Counted from the first letter of the stretch, positions 37,775 to 45,622 are shown. The stretch: DNA of 59,706 nucleotides from an uncultured Lachnoanaerobaculum sp. (GCA_946999385.1 CAMQCZ010000011.1:1-59706); one strand, 5' to 3'. The notes: generated from the sequence alone by a model not told the origin. A program made the numbers and translations.

Positions 37775-37990
37775 TTGGCTATGAATAACAGTTTAGCAGA
37801 AGTACGCCCGGAACTTGTTCCTGAGTGGGCAGAGAAGAACTTACCGCTTAAACCTGATGAGATTACTTTCGGTTCAAATAAAGCGGCATTTCAGAGCGTA
37901 CATATATTTATATCTTCCGATACAGAAGAAGATGTTAAGATAATCAGGAAAATAGATGTGTACTACATAACCTTCGCTAAATTCTTCTAA
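37775..37990 (+). pseudogene. Truncated zinc-ribbon domain protein fragment
   Basis: A TTG start at 37775 lies 7 bp after AGGAGG, with an ATG two codons on. The first 38 residues (NSLAEVRPELVPEWAEKN, then LPLKPDEITFGSNK) match the beginning of the treble-clef/zinc-ribbon repeat found in phage- and ICE-borne proteins (PF14311), which normally continues with a WWxC and CxxC. Here the frame runs instead into sequence antisense to the next gene and stops. It looks cut by a deletion or insertion near 37890. Confidence 0.6.
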
Positions 37991-38227
37991 ATCTACATCA
38001 ATTTTATAGGTGTTAGATAATTCTTCTACGGTTTTAATGAACTTATCTTTATTAGCGATTCTTTCTTCATCAGGAACACTTTTGCGATTCTTTCGCATAT
38101 ATTCAAAGAAATCACTGACTTGTGAAATAGCGGCATCGTAATCAGTATCGTCTTTGGATTCTGTATCAGAATTCATGAACTTATATTTCTTGAAACGTTT
38201 ACTGAATATTATCTTTTGTTCGCTCAT
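37874..38227 (-). CDS. Hypothetical protein, possibly C-terminally truncated
   Basis: A 117-aa acidic protein with a basic start (FSKRFKKYKF) and helices around 28-75, ending in an aromatic tail (FFCIGRYKYMYALK). I do not recognise the family. Its last 15 or so codons lie on sequence antisense to the truncated zinc-ribbon fragment, so the natural C-terminus was probably lost at the same junction. AGGGG lies 9 bp before the ATG, and the start overlaps the stop of a 24-aa reading frame by 4 bp. Confidence 0.55.
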   Translation of the reverse strand: MSEQKIIFSKRFKKYKFMNSDTESKDDTDYDAAISQVSDFFEYMRKNRKSVPDEERIANKDKFIKTVEELSNTYKIDVDLEEFSEGYVVHIYFPDYLNIFFCIGRYKYMYALKCRFI

Positions 38228-38298
38228 TCCTTTTTACCCCTAAGTTTTTTTGGAGATTGTTTGACTTGGCTCTTGGGTTGTGATTTGTCTTTCGCCAT
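38224..38298 (-). CDS. Candidate 24-aa lysine-rich micro-ORF
   Basis: ATG 38298 opens a 24-aa frame with ten basic residues, starting MAKDKSQPKSQVKQ and ending LRGKKE. Its TGA overlaps the ATG of the next gene (ATGA coupling), which supports translation. No clear Shine-Dalgarno is seen. It may be a leader peptide or the shortened head of an adjacent gene. Confidence 0.35.
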   Translation of the reverse strand: MAKDKSQPKSQVKQSPKKLRGKKE

Positions 38299-38337
38299 TA
38301 ACAATCGTGAATTACTACTTTTATAGTATAATATAAA

Positions 38338-38366
38338 AATAGTTGGAAATCATTACTAATAGTTGG
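38338..38366. promoter_or_regulatory. Direct-repeat candidate operator between divergent genes
   Basis: AATAGTTGG occurs at 38338-38346 and again at 38358-38366, exactly 20 bp (about two helical turns) apart. A degenerate third copy (ATTAGTTATGG) is near 38416. It lies between the minus-strand small genes and the XRE-type gene at 38451, the usual place for an XRE operator. TATAAT/TATACT-like -10 sequences overlap it. Confidence 0.5.
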
Positions 38367-38450
38367 TTTGACTTCCTTTGGGTGCGTGTGATTTGGAATC
38401 GACTTAACCTATACTATTAGTTATGGAAACACACTAAAGGAGGTGATGCG

Positions 38451-38786
38451 ATGAAGCTCGATACAATCGGCAAGAATATAAGAAAGTTCCGACTTGCAAG
38501 GAAATTACGCCAAGAAGATTTGGCTGAGAAAACAGATTTGACAACAAATTATATTGGTATGGTTGAGCGTGGATAGAAAATTCCGTCACTCGAAACTTTC
38601 ATAAAGATAGTAAATGCTTTAGGTGTATCATCGGATATGGTTCTTACAGATGTCTTGGAAACGGGATACACAGTCAAGAACTCAATGCTGAATGAAAAGC
38701 TTGAAAAACTTGCTCCTGAAGATAGAAACAGAATTTATGAAGTTATAGATACACTTGTGAAGCAGTCAAAGCAAATACTTCCATAA
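38451..38786 (+). pseudogene. XRE family regulator interrupted by an amber codon
   Basis: From ATG 38451 (AAAGGAGG upstream) the frame encodes a typical XRE helix-turn-helix (GKNIRKFRLARKLRQEDLAEKTD, cited by its start; then NYIGMVERG). A TAG at 38574-38576 replaces what is normally a Glu/Lys in the ERGxKxPSL motif. Past the TAG the same frame continues intact for 69 codons (KIPSLETFIKIVNALGVSSD, then a helical tail PEDRNRIYEVID) to TAA 38786. So one point mutation broke a 111-aa regulator; suppression of the TAG is a less likely alternative. Confidence 0.85.
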
Positions 38787-38792
38787 AACACA

Positions 38793-38827
38793 GAAGTTCG
38801 TCATAATCGACGAGCTTTCTTTTTTTC
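38793..38827 (+). terminator. Terminator after the XRE pseudogene
   Basis: GAAGTTCGTC (38793-38802) pairs imperfectly with GACGAGCTTTC (38809-38819), followed by a run of Ts to 38826. Confidence 0.65.
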
Positions 38828-38941
38828 AGTATAAAAAATTTCTGCTATCGACAAATTTTTCGGGACTTCGACAGAGAGAATATGCTATAACAATAACTGT
38901 TAGTGATAGACACATACTAATAGACATAGGAGGAAGTAGAA

Positions 38942-39157
38942 GTGAACGACATTTTCAGACAAATAGCGAAAGAAAATGGAATAACCGAAAAAGCAGTAAA
39001 GGAGGAAATGCAGTTTGCTATTCGGGAAGCAATGAAAAGTGCTGAACCGGAAGCAATCGCTTTTTGGAAAGCAGTTGCACCGGACGGAAAAGAGCCGTCG
39101 ATAGAAAAGGTCATAGCAATGATTGCATTGAACGTTAATAATAGAATGTATAATTGA
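38942..39157 (+). CDS. Small protein resembling the Spo0A C-terminal DNA-binding domain
   Basis: The GTG start at 38942 follows AGGAGGAAGTAGAA. The 71-aa helical product (MNDIFRQIAKENGITEKAVKEE at the start, cited in part, and PDGKEPSIEKVIAMIALNV at the end) resembles the stand-alone Spo0A_C-like proteins that Clostridia carry in mobile elements. No receiver domain is present. DNA binding is inferred. A good hairpin terminator follows. Confidence 0.6.
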   Translation: MNDIFRQIAKENGITEKAVKEEMQFAIREAMKSAEPEAIAFWKAVAPDGKEPSIEKVIAMIALNVNNRMYN

Positions 39158-39180
39158 GGTGCTTCGGCATCTCTTTTTTA
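39156..39180 (+). terminator. Terminator with UUCG loop
   Basis: GAGGTGC, loop TTCG, GCATCTC and TTTTTT. The stem begins within the stop codon of the preceding gene. Confidence 0.75.
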
Positions 39181-39261
39181 TTATTCTTTAAAAGAGTCGC
39201 ATTAGGTGTTTGTAAAAAGTGACACCTTAGTGTCTGAAAGGTTACATTTCTGTCTAAAATC

Positions 39262-39290
39262 TTGAAATGCCTGAAAATTTAATATATAAT
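39262..39290 (+). promoter_or_regulatory. Promoter of the restriction-modification operon
   Basis: TTGAAA (39262-39267), a 17-bp spacer and TATAAT (39285-39290). The palindrome AGTTAACT follows at about 39298, a possible binding site for the small XRE protein encoded just downstream. Confidence 0.6.
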
Positions 39291-39343
39291 GTTAAATAGT
39301 TAACTGTAACGAAGAAAAATTATAAGATGAAGAGGTGTTACTG

Positions 39344-39553
39344 ATGAAGATATGCTATAACAAACTTCAAAAACTTATGATTGACAATCAAATGAAAAGA
39401 CAGGATTTAATGCGTGCAGCCAAAATTACATCATACGCTGTAACGAAGATAAATAAGAATGATCCGGTATCTCTTGAAGTACTGATGAGGATATGTCAGG
39501 TGTTTCACTGTGACATTGGAGATATATGCGAAGTTATTTTAGACGAAGATTAA
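39344..39553 (+). CDS. Small XRE/YozG-type regulator of the restriction operon
   Basis: I chose ATG 39344, 6 bp after AGAGGTG; the in-frame GTG at 39335 overlaps that site. The 69-aa product is a compact Cro/C1 helix-turn-helix (RQDLMRAAKITSYAVTKINK, then VSLEVLMRICQVFHCDIGDI). It sits 19 bp before hsdM, so it probably controls the restriction operon, in the manner of controller proteins. A homologue of the same size and fold lies at 59399. Confidence 0.85.
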   Translation: MKICYNKLQKLMIDNQMKRQDLMRAAKITSYAVTKINKNDPVSLEVLMRICQVFHCDIGDICEVILDED

Positions 39554-39572
39554 AGCACGGAGGTAATTATAG

Positions 39573-41144
39573 ATGGCAAGGGCGGCTAAACCAAAGAAAG
39601 AAATATCAATGGAAGAAGCACTTTGGAAAAGTGCTGATAAACTGAGAGGTTCTGTTGAGCCTGCGGAGTATAAGCACGTTGTTCTGAGTTTATTCTTCCT
39701 TAAATTTGCCAGTGACAAGTTTGAGGAATGCCGTAATAAGATTATTGCTACACACGGCGAAAAGTATGCGGATATGAAGCCGTTTTATACTCAGGAAAAT
39801 GTATTCTATCTTCCTGAAGAAAGCCGTTGGAAGTACATTATTGAAAATGCAAAGCAGGACAATATTGCCCTGAAGATAGATACAGCACTTTATACGATTG
39901 AGAAGAACAACCCGGCACTGAAAGGTGCTTTGCCGGATAACTATTACTCCCGCTTACATATTGATACGGCAAAGTTGTCTTCTTTGCTTGATGAAATCAA
40001 TCGTATCAACACTGATGATAAAGAGAACGACATTATAGGTCGTGTATATGAGTATTTCCTTAGTAAGTTTGCTCTTGCAGAAGGAAAAGGTAAAGGAGAG
40101 TTCTACACACCAAAGTGTATTGTAAACCTGATTGCCGAAATGCTTGAGCCTTACGATGGAATACTTTATGACCCTTGTTGCGGTTCGGGCGGCATGTTTG
40201 TGCAGTCCATCAAGTTCGTAGAAGCACATAGCGGTAATAAAAAGAAAGTGTCTATTTACGGTCAGGAATACACAAATACCACTTTCAAACTGGCAAAAAT
40301 GAACTTAGCTATCCGTGGTATTTCTGCAAATCTTGGAGAGATGGCAGCCAATACATTTACCAACGACCAGCACAAAGACCTTAAAGCAGATTTCATTATG
40401 GCAAACCCGCCTTTCAATCAGAAGCAGTGGAGAGCCGAAAATGAGCTTGTAGACGACCCTCGTTGGAATGGTTATGAAGTCCCGCCAACAAGCAATGCAA
40501 ACTATGGTTGGATACTGAATATTGTTTCCAAACTTTCACAAAACGGTGTGGCAGGTTTCCTGCTTGCCAATGGTGCATTATCTGATGATGGTACAGAGTT
40601 GAAAATCAGACAGCAGCTTATAGAAAATCACTTGGTAGAAGCAATCATTATTCTTCCGAGAAACCTTTTCTATACCACTGACATCAGTGTTACCCTTTGG
40701 GTACTCAATAAGAATAAAAAGGCTCGTGTTGTGGAACAGAACGGAAAGCTCAAATGCTATCGTAACCGAGAAGATGAAATACTCTTTATGGATTTACGAC
40801 AGATGGGCAGTCCTTATGAGAAGAAGTACATTGAATTGACAGAGGAAGATAGAGCCAAAGTTACAAGTGTATATCATAACTGGCAGCAGGAAGGCTATGA
40901 GGAAACTTATGAGAATGTACCGGAGTTTTGCTATTCTGCTTCTTTTGAAGAAGTAAAAGAAAAAGGATTTACTCTTGTACCGAGCAGATATATTGAGTTT
41001 GTAAACCGTGATGAGAACATCGACTTTGATACAAAAATGAAGTCATTGCAGGGAGAACTCAAAGAACTTCTTGTTCAAGAGGAAAAATCAAAATCAGATT
41101 TGCTTGCTGTATTTAAGGAGTTGGGATATGAAATCGAATTATAA
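39573..41144 (+). CDS. hsdM: Type I restriction-modification system DNA methyltransferase subunit HsdM
   Basis: A 523-aa N6-adenine methyltransferase that, with HsdS, methylates the system's recognition site. The N-terminal HsdM helical domain (about 12-140) contains VVLSLFFLKFASDKFEE. The SAM-binding motif I DPCCGSGGMFVQS is near 199 and the catalytic motif IV NPPF near 278. GEFYTPKCIVNLIAEML precedes motif I, as usual. The ATG follows GGAGG. It overlaps hsdS by 17 bp. Base composition is far less AT-rich than the chromosome's. Confidence 0.96.
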   Translation: MARAAKPKKEISMEEALWKSADKLRGSVEPAEYKHVVLSLFFLKFASDKFEECRNKIIATHGEKYADMKPFYTQENVFYLPEESRWKYIIENAKQDNIALKIDTALYTIEKNNPALKGALPDNYYSRLHIDTAKLSSLLDEINRINTDDKENDIIGRVYEYFLSKFALAEGKGKGEFYTPKCIVNLIAEMLEPYDGILYDPCCGSGGMFVQSIKFVEAHSGNKKKVSIYGQEYTNTTFKLAKMNLAIRGISANLGEMAANTFTNDQHKDLKADFIMANPPFNQKQWRAENELVDDPRWNGYEVPPTSNANYGWILNIVSKLSQNGVAGFLLANGALSDDGTELKIRQQLIENHLVEAIIILPRNLFYTTDISVTLWVLNKNKKARVVEQNGKLKCYRNREDEILFMDLRQMGSPYEKKYIELTEEDRAKVTSVYHNWQQEGYEETYENVPEFCYSASFEEVKEKGFTLVPSRYIEFVNRDENIDFDTKMKSLQGELKELLVQEEKSKSDLLAVFKELGYEIEL

Positions 41145-42240
41145 ATTGGGCGAATTGATACGAAATGTTGATGTTAAAAATAAGGATCTACATTGTAATA
41201 ATTTACGAGGTCTTAGTATGACAAAAGAATTTAGACCATCAACTTCAAATATTGTTGGCACAGACCTTTCAAAATATAAAATTGTGGCGCAAAAACAATT
41301 TGCTTGCGATTTTATGTCTACAATTCGAGTTCATAAAATGCCTATAGCCTTTAATACAGGGAAGGAAGAAATTCTTGTTTCTCCTGCTTATGCTGTATTT
41401 GAAGTTGTTGATGAAAAGATAATCCTGCCAGAATACTTGATGATGTGGTTTAGCAGAACGGAATTTGACAGATATGCAGACTTTAGAAGTGATGCGGCAA
41501 TTAGAGGCGGTTTCGGATGGAATGAATTATGCGAAACCTCAATTTCTATTCCGTGTATCACCGACCAATATAAAATAGTATTTGAATATCAGGCGATTAC
41601 AGAAAGAATTGCTTTGAAGCAGAAGATAAATGATAATTTAGCAGCTACTATTCAGACAATTTTTTTGTCTTGTAAACAATCTGACACATTTAAAACGTAT
41701 CTTCCACTAAACGAACTCGTGAAAATTGTCAATTTTAGAAACAAAGACAATGTATATGGAATAAATGACTTAATGGGTGTAAGCCTTACTAAAGAATTTA
41801 TCAAATCACCCGCAAATACAATTTCTTTAGATGTTTCTAATTATAAAATTGTTAAACCTTTTCAATTTGCTTGTAACTTAATGCACGTTGGCAGAGATAA
41901 AAAAGTAGCAGTTGGAATGTTAACTGATACAGACAATGTTATTATATCTCCAGCTTTTACTGTTTTTGAAATTATAAACAATAATGTTATTTTACCAGAA
42001 GTTCTTGTATCTTGGTTTTCTCAATCATTTTTTGACAATGAAGTGAGTTATCTTGCAAGTGAAGGTATCAGAGATGGAATTAAATGGGATACATTTGCAC
42101 AAATCCCAATATTTATTCCCGAATTTGAAATTCAAACAAAGATACAAAATATTTATAAAAACATACAACAGAATAAGTTAGAAATTTCTACTTTAAATAA
42201 TTTTGCAGATACTTTTATAACAACGCTTTCAAGCTGCTAA
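41128..42240 (+). CDS. hsdS: Type I restriction specificity subunit HsdS (complete, two target-recognition domains)
   Basis: I chose ATG 41128, which follows AAGGAGTTGGG; upstream codons overlap hsdM without a ribosome site. The 370-aa subunit has two similar halves. TRD1 is about 1-165 (GLSMTKEFRPS, LMMWFSRTEFDRYADF), a central conserved helix is near 160-180 (ALKQKINDNLAATIQ), and TRD2 is about 190-345 (GVSLTKEFIKS, LVSWFSQSFFDN), with a closing helix. Each TRD reads half of a split recognition site. TRD2 is flanked by inverted copies of a repeat (41627-41646 and 42232-42251), so it can be flipped. The gene ends SSC-TAA inside the second repeat. Confidence 0.95.
   Translation: MKSNYKLGELIRNVDVKNKDLHCNNLRGLSMTKEFRPSTSNIVGTDLSKYKIVAQKQFACDFMSTIRVHKMPIAFNTGKEEILVSPAYAVFEVVDEKIILPEYLMMWFSRTEFDRYADFRSDAAIRGGFGWNELCETSISIPCITDQYKIVFEYQAITERIALKQKINDNLAATIQTIFLSCKQSDTFKTYLPLNELVKIVNFRNKDNVYGINDLMGVSLTKEFIKSPANTISLDVSNYKIVKPFQFACNLMHVGRDKKVAVGMLTDTDNVIISPAFTVFEIINNNVILPEVLVSWFSQSFFDNEVSYLASEGIRDGIKWDTFAQIPIFIPEFEIQTKIQNIYKNIQQNKLEISTLNNFADTFITTLSSC
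41613..41646 (+). repeat. Recombination repeat a (centre of hsdS)
   Basis: A 34-bp segment identical to 43817-43850. Its end, TAAATGATAATTTAGCAGCT (41627-41646), encodes the INDNLAA helix between the two TRDs and is inverted at 42232-42251. Confidence 0.85.
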
Positions 42241-42251
42241 ATTATCATTTA
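42229..42251 (-). repeat. Recombination repeat b (3' end of hsdS)
   Basis: This is the reverse complement of 43831-43853 over 23 bp and of 41627-41646 over 20 bp. It contains the hsdS stop codon. Confidence 0.85.
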
Positions 42252-42266
42252 CAATAAACTTCCCAT

Positions 42267-42300
42267 CAGTGGCGGGAGTTAAAACAAGGGACTGCCACTG
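42267..42300 (+). other. Hairpin between hsdS and the integrase gene
   Basis: CAGTGGC (42267-42273) and GCCACTG (42294-42300) pair around a 20-base loop. There is no T-run, so it may be an attenuating structure or a recombinase accessory site rather than a terminator. Confidence 0.4.
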
Positions 42301-42337
42301 GTAGTCGTTCTCTTAAAAAACAAAAGGAGAATTGACT

Positions 42338-43321
42338 ATGAAACAGAACCTAATCACAGATGTTATTCAAGGAATGTTACCTTATTTGAATAACGCACAG
42401 ACAGAAAAGTTGCAAGAGGTGTTGCAACATACACTTTTTGATTATGAGGTAACAAAGACAGAAAGAGATAAGGAACTTTCAGAAAAGAATTTAGTAGAGT
42501 CTTTCCTATCGGCAAAGCGTATTGAGGGCTGTTCTGAGAAAACCTTGAAATACTATAATGCAACGATACAGTCAATGCTTGATGGCATTGGAAAGAGTAT
42601 CAAATATATCGTAACTGACGATATTCGTTGTTATTTGACCGAATATCAAGCTAAGAAAAAATCAACTAAAGTTACGATAGATAATATACGACGAATACTT
42701 TCCAGTTTTTTTTCTTGGCTTGAGGACGAAGATTATATTTTGAAAAGTCCGGTCAGGCGAATACATAAGGTTAAGACCGGAACGAACATTAAAGAAACTT
42801 ATTCAGATGAAGCACTTGAATTGATGAGAGATAATTGTACGGAGCTCAGGGACTTGGCAATGATTGATATGCTTGCTTCAACGGGTATGCGTGTCGGAGA
42901 AATGGTGTTACTAAATCGTGAGGACATAGATTTTAACGAAAGAGAATGTGTTGTTTTCGGCAAAGGCGATAAGGAGCGAATAGTATATTTTGATGCAAGA
43001 ACAAAGATACATTTGCAGAATTACTTGAATAGTCGCAAGGACGATAATCCGGCACTTTTTGTATCATTGCAATCTCCGTATAATCGAATGAATATCGGAG
43101 GTATTGAAGTAAGATTACGGCAGCTTGGAAAACGATTGGGACTAAATAAGGTACACCCTCATAAATTCAGGCGAACACTTGCGACAATGGCAATAGACAA
43201 AGGAATGCCAATAGAGCAGCTTCAGCAGCTCTTGGGACATAGAAGAATAGATACGACATTGCAATATGCGATGGTTAAGCAAAGCAATGTAAAAATTGCT
43301 CATAGAAAATACATTGGTTAA
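42338..43321 (+). CDS. Tyrosine recombinase of the hsdS inversion locus
   Basis: I chose ATG 42338 (AAAAGGAGAATTGACT upstream) over the in-frame TTG six bases earlier. The 327-aa XerC/D-like enzyme has an N-terminal core-binding domain (about 50-140) and a catalytic domain with Arg in STGMRVGE near 184, HKFRR near 275-279, GHRR near 300 and the nucleophile Tyr in TLQYAMV near 309. It lies between the two hsdS modules, which is the arrangement of recombinases that shuffle type I specificity genes. I therefore assign it to inversion at repeats a-d rather than to excision of the island, though both are possible. Confidence 0.9.
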   Translation: MKQNLITDVIQGMLPYLNNAQTEKLQEVLQHTLFDYEVTKTERDKELSEKNLVESFLSAKRIEGCSEKTLKYYNATIQSMLDGIGKSIKYIVTDDIRCYLTEYQAKKKSTKVTIDNIRRILSSFFSWLEDEDYILKSPVRRIHKVKTGTNIKETYSDEALELMRDNCTELRDLAMIDMLASTGMRVGEMVLLNREDIDFNERECVVFGKGDKERIVYFDARTKIHLQNYLNSRKDDNPALFVSLQSPYNRMNIGGIEVRLRQLGKRLGLNKVHPHKFRRTLATMAIDKGMPIEQLQQLLGHRRIDTTLQYAMVKQSNVKIAHRKYIG

Positions 43322-43331
43322 GGTGGTAGGA

Positions 43332-43853
43332 ATGGAAAAAGAATATAAGATATTAGGCAATTACATTCGACTTGTGGACGAGCGTAATAGGGATTTAGCC
43401 GTAACAAAGTTGCTCGGCGTAAGTATAAGTAAAAAATTTATTCCGTCAATCGCAAATATTGTAGGAACTGATTTATCGAATTATAAGATAGTCAGAATGG
43501 GACAGTTTGCATACGGACCCGTTACTTCACGAAATGGAGAGAAAATTTCTATTGCTTATTTAGATGAAGAAGATTGTATTATTTCAAGCTCTTATACAGT
43601 TTTTGAAGTTGAAAATAAAGAGGAACTTGACCCTGAATATCTTATGCTTTGGTTCAGCCGACCAGAATTTGACCGTTATGCAAGATATAAGTCACACGGA
43701 AGTGTAAGAGAGATTTTTGATTGGAATGAGCTTTGTATGGTGGAACTTCCAGTACCGGATATTGAAAAGCAGAGAAGAATTGTGAAAGCATATAAGACAA
43801 TAACCGGTAGAATAGATTTGAAGCAGAAGATAAATGATAATTTAGCAGCTTGA
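43332..43853 (+). CDS. HsdS half-gene with one target-recognition domain (TRD1b)
   Basis: ATG 43332 follows GGTGGTAGG, 10 bp after the integrase stop. The 173-aa product matches the first half of HsdS (GVSISKKFIPSIANIVGTDLS, cited in part; LMLWFSRPEFDRYARY) and stops with TGA right after the conserved INDNLAA helix, inside repeat c. In the present orientation it is a single-TRD protein. Inverting 43831-44527 would fuse it in frame to the silent half at 43842-44504 and give an HsdS of about 394 aa. Single-TRD HsdS fragments can pair as dimers in some type I systems, so the present product may still be active. Confidence 0.88.
   Translation: MEKEYKILGNYIRLVDERNRDLAVTKLLGVSISKKFIPSIANIVGTDLSNYKIVRMGQFAYGPVTSRNGEKISIAYLDEEDCIISSSYTVFEVENKEELDPEYLMLWFSRPEFDRYARYKSHGSVREIFDWNELCMVELPVPDIEKQRRIVKAYKTITGRIDLKQKINDNLAA
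43817..43853 (+). repeat. Recombination repeat c
   Basis: 43817-43850 is identical to repeat a over 34 bp, and 43831-43853 is inverted at 42229-42251 over 23 bp. It holds both the end of TRD1b and, on the minus strand, the stop codon of the silent half. Confidence 0.85.
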
Positions 43854-44504
43854 CATAGATGTGGTTATTACATCTTTTAAGTCATTGAGCTTGGCAATTT
43901 CATGGGTGTTTTCAATCATTTTCGCATACAACGGTGTTACTTGCTTCTCGAAATGTTGAAGTACATCTTCTGTGGGCAGTATAAGAGGTATCTTTCTTAG
44001 CACATTAAGGCTTACATACGATTGAGTGCTTCCTGCCATATATGAAGATATATAGTTCTCCACGATTTTACTTTTTAGATACGAGAGAATGAAATACCGT
44101 ATTGTAGGATTTTGAGAGGTACGGAACAAACCTACATTCTTTATTGCAAAGTCAACTTCTTTGTCTGTTATGAATGAAATAATACCGATTGTTCCAATCA
44201 TACTAAAAAGAATATCCCCATATTCGACTTTGCTTCTCTCATTGGCTTTCTTGAAATCGGCTTCACTAATAAAATACGCATCACTACGGTTAACAGCGTA
44301 TGGGAGCAGATGACGAGAAGTGATAAGATATTTACCAGATTCAGTTGGGCTTGGCGAGTCGTGTGTGCCATCACGAACATCGACAGCGGTATCCAAGTCA
44401 ACCAAGTTCCAAGTGGCAGGATATTTTCCAAACTCAAATTCTATGTAATCGGAATAGTTGGCTCTTTCGTAATCAATAAATTCTGATTTGAAGATTGCTT
44501 GCAC
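43842..44504 (-). CDS. Silent inverted HsdS half (TRD2b)
   Basis: On the minus strand this open frame encodes a 220-aa second half of HsdS: a TRD (NLVDLDTAVDVRDGTHDSPSP, cited in part; GSTQSYVSLNVLRKIPLILP) and a closing helix, ending SSC-TAA like hsdS. The nominal GTG start at 44504 is really an internal Val: codons upstream to 44527 read NDNLDATVQ, the central conserved helix. It has no ribosome site or promoter of its own and is a storage cassette. The TRD is of a different family from the TRDs of the other two pieces, so it would bring a new specificity. Confidence 0.85.
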   Translation of the reverse strand: MQAIFKSEFIDYERANYSDYIEFEFGKYPATWNLVDLDTAVDVRDGTHDSPSPTESGKYLITSRHLLPYAVNRSDAYFISEADFKKANERSKVEYGDILFSMIGTIGIISFITDKEVDFAIKNVGLFRTSQNPTIRYFILSYLKSKIVENYISSYMAGSTQSYVSLNVLRKIPLILPTEDVLQHFEKQVTPLYAKMIENTHEIAKLNDLKDVITTSMSSC

Positions 44505-44512
44505 CGTAGCAT

Positions 44513-44527
44513 CTAAATTATCATTTA
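44513..44527 (-). repeat. Recombination repeat d
   Basis: CTAAATTATCATTTA is the reverse complement of TAAATGATAATTTAG found in repeats a and c. Only this 15-bp core is shared by all four copies, so it probably contains the crossover site. Confidence 0.8.
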
Positions 44528-44534
44528 GCAGATA

Positions 44535-44551
44535 GTCGCTTTAGAAGCGAC
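44535..44551. terminator. Hairpin after the silent hsdS cassette
   Basis: GTCGCTT-TAG-AAGCGAC is a perfect 7-bp stem just outside repeat d. It lacks a T-run on the plus side. It would cap the transcript of the fused hsdS after inversion. Confidence 0.45.
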
Positions 44552-44605
44552 CTGAAATAATAGATTTTGATATATAATGAACATAACGAAAGAGAGGTTG
44601 AGAAA

Positions 44606-45595
44606 ATGAGTTTAATTCTTTGCCCTGAATGTGGGACAAAAATATCTGATAAGGCTTTAACTTGTCCTCATTGTGGATATATGAGTGCAGACCATTCTCT
44701 CCCAATAAGCGTACAAGACACCTACGAAGTTATTCCGGTATTCAACTACGATGTTGAAGAATGGAATCCGAATAGAGGTCAGCTTAGTGTTATGGCTATT
44801 GAAGACAACAGAAACCTTGTTCAATACTTTGGTAACTGGCAGACTATTAAGCTTAAAATGCCGGCAATCGCACAAGTGATAAAAGGTATGGCAAAGAAAG
44901 ATGAAGTTCTTGTAGCCAAAATGGACTCATACATTAAGAAATTGATAGACAAAGGAGTTTATCGTTTTATGATTGATAAGCAGGGGAAAATACTTCCGAC
45001 TATTAGAGATACAGAGGGTATTGTTAAACAAGTTCGCCTTGAAGAAATGACTCTCACACCGGAATTAACCAGCTCTTTGAACAATCTTACGACACACGCA
45101 GCAATGGCACAGATACTTGATGAAATCGAGTATGTGGGCGATGCTATTAGAGGATTACATATAGAGCTTCAGAATGACCGAATTGCTTTGGCAGAAAGTT
45201 CAAGGGACAAATTACTATTGGCTGCTAAAATTCAGGATACAAAACTGAGGGAGATAGCTATATTAAACGCTGTGTCTTCGGCAACAGAAGCAAAACGAGT
45301 TTTAATGAGGAACTTCACAGAGAACCTTCAGTACATTGAAGAACATACAGATAAGACGAATTTGCAGTTATTCTTGGAGGGTAAGAAAGGAAAAGATATT
45401 CCTCAAAAAGTATCCGACGCATTTCAGGCATTAGTATCAATCACGAATACTGTTCAGGCAGAATGTGAAGGATATGCCTTGTTGGGCGAATACGAATCAA
45501 GCAAGGAAAGTTTACTTCAATTCAAAGAGTTCATAACAAGCAATAAACTTGATGATAGAGATACGCTGTTGCTGCTTAATGAGAATACTCCATAG
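44606..45595 (+). CDS. Zinc-ribbon protein of unknown function in the restriction operon
   Basis: ATG 44606 follows GAGAGGTTGAGAAA; an in-frame ATG 39 bp earlier lacks a site. The 329-aa product starts with a four-cysteine zinc ribbon (LCPECGTKISDKALTCPHCGY, C6, C9, C20, C23) and continues with a largely helical region of about 290 residues, including GDAIRGLHIELQNDRIALAES and a coiled-coil-like stretch. I do not recognise the rest. After the TAG at 45593 the same frame stays open for 41 more codons to TAA 45719-45721, overlapping the next gene, so the stop may be a recent truncation of a 370-aa protein. Its place between hsdS and hsdR suggests a restriction accessory role. Confidence 0.7.
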   Translation: MSLILCPECGTKISDKALTCPHCGYMSADHSLPISVQDTYEVIPVFNYDVEEWNPNRGQLSVMAIEDNRNLVQYFGNWQTIKLKMPAIAQVIKGMAKKDEVLVAKMDSYIKKLIDKGVYRFMIDKQGKILPTIRDTEGIVKQVRLEEMTLTPELTSSLNNLTTHAAMAQILDEIEYVGDAIRGLHIELQNDRIALAESSRDKLLLAAKIQDTKLREIAILNAVSSATEAKRVLMRNFTENLQYIEEHTDKTNLQLFLEGKKGKDIPQKVSDAFQALVSITNTVQAECEGYALLGEYESSKESLLQFKEFITSNKLDDRDTLLLLNENTP

Positions 45596-45622
45596 AAGAA
45601 ATTAACTGTCGTAGACGAGTTT

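Noticed and set aside
42338..43321. The tyrosine recombinase as the excision enzyme of the whole island
   Set aside because: It lies between the hsdS modules and not at an island end, the arrangement of hsdS-shuffling recombinases. A second role cannot be excluded but is not supported.
43842..44504. The minus-strand HsdS half as an independently expressed gene
   Set aside because: Its apparent GTG start is an internal codon of the central HsdS helix and no promoter or ribosome site precedes it.
41613..44527. The four short repeats as a CRISPR-like array
   Set aside because: There are only four copies, in both orientations, separated by whole coding modules, and they are part of the hsdS reading frames.
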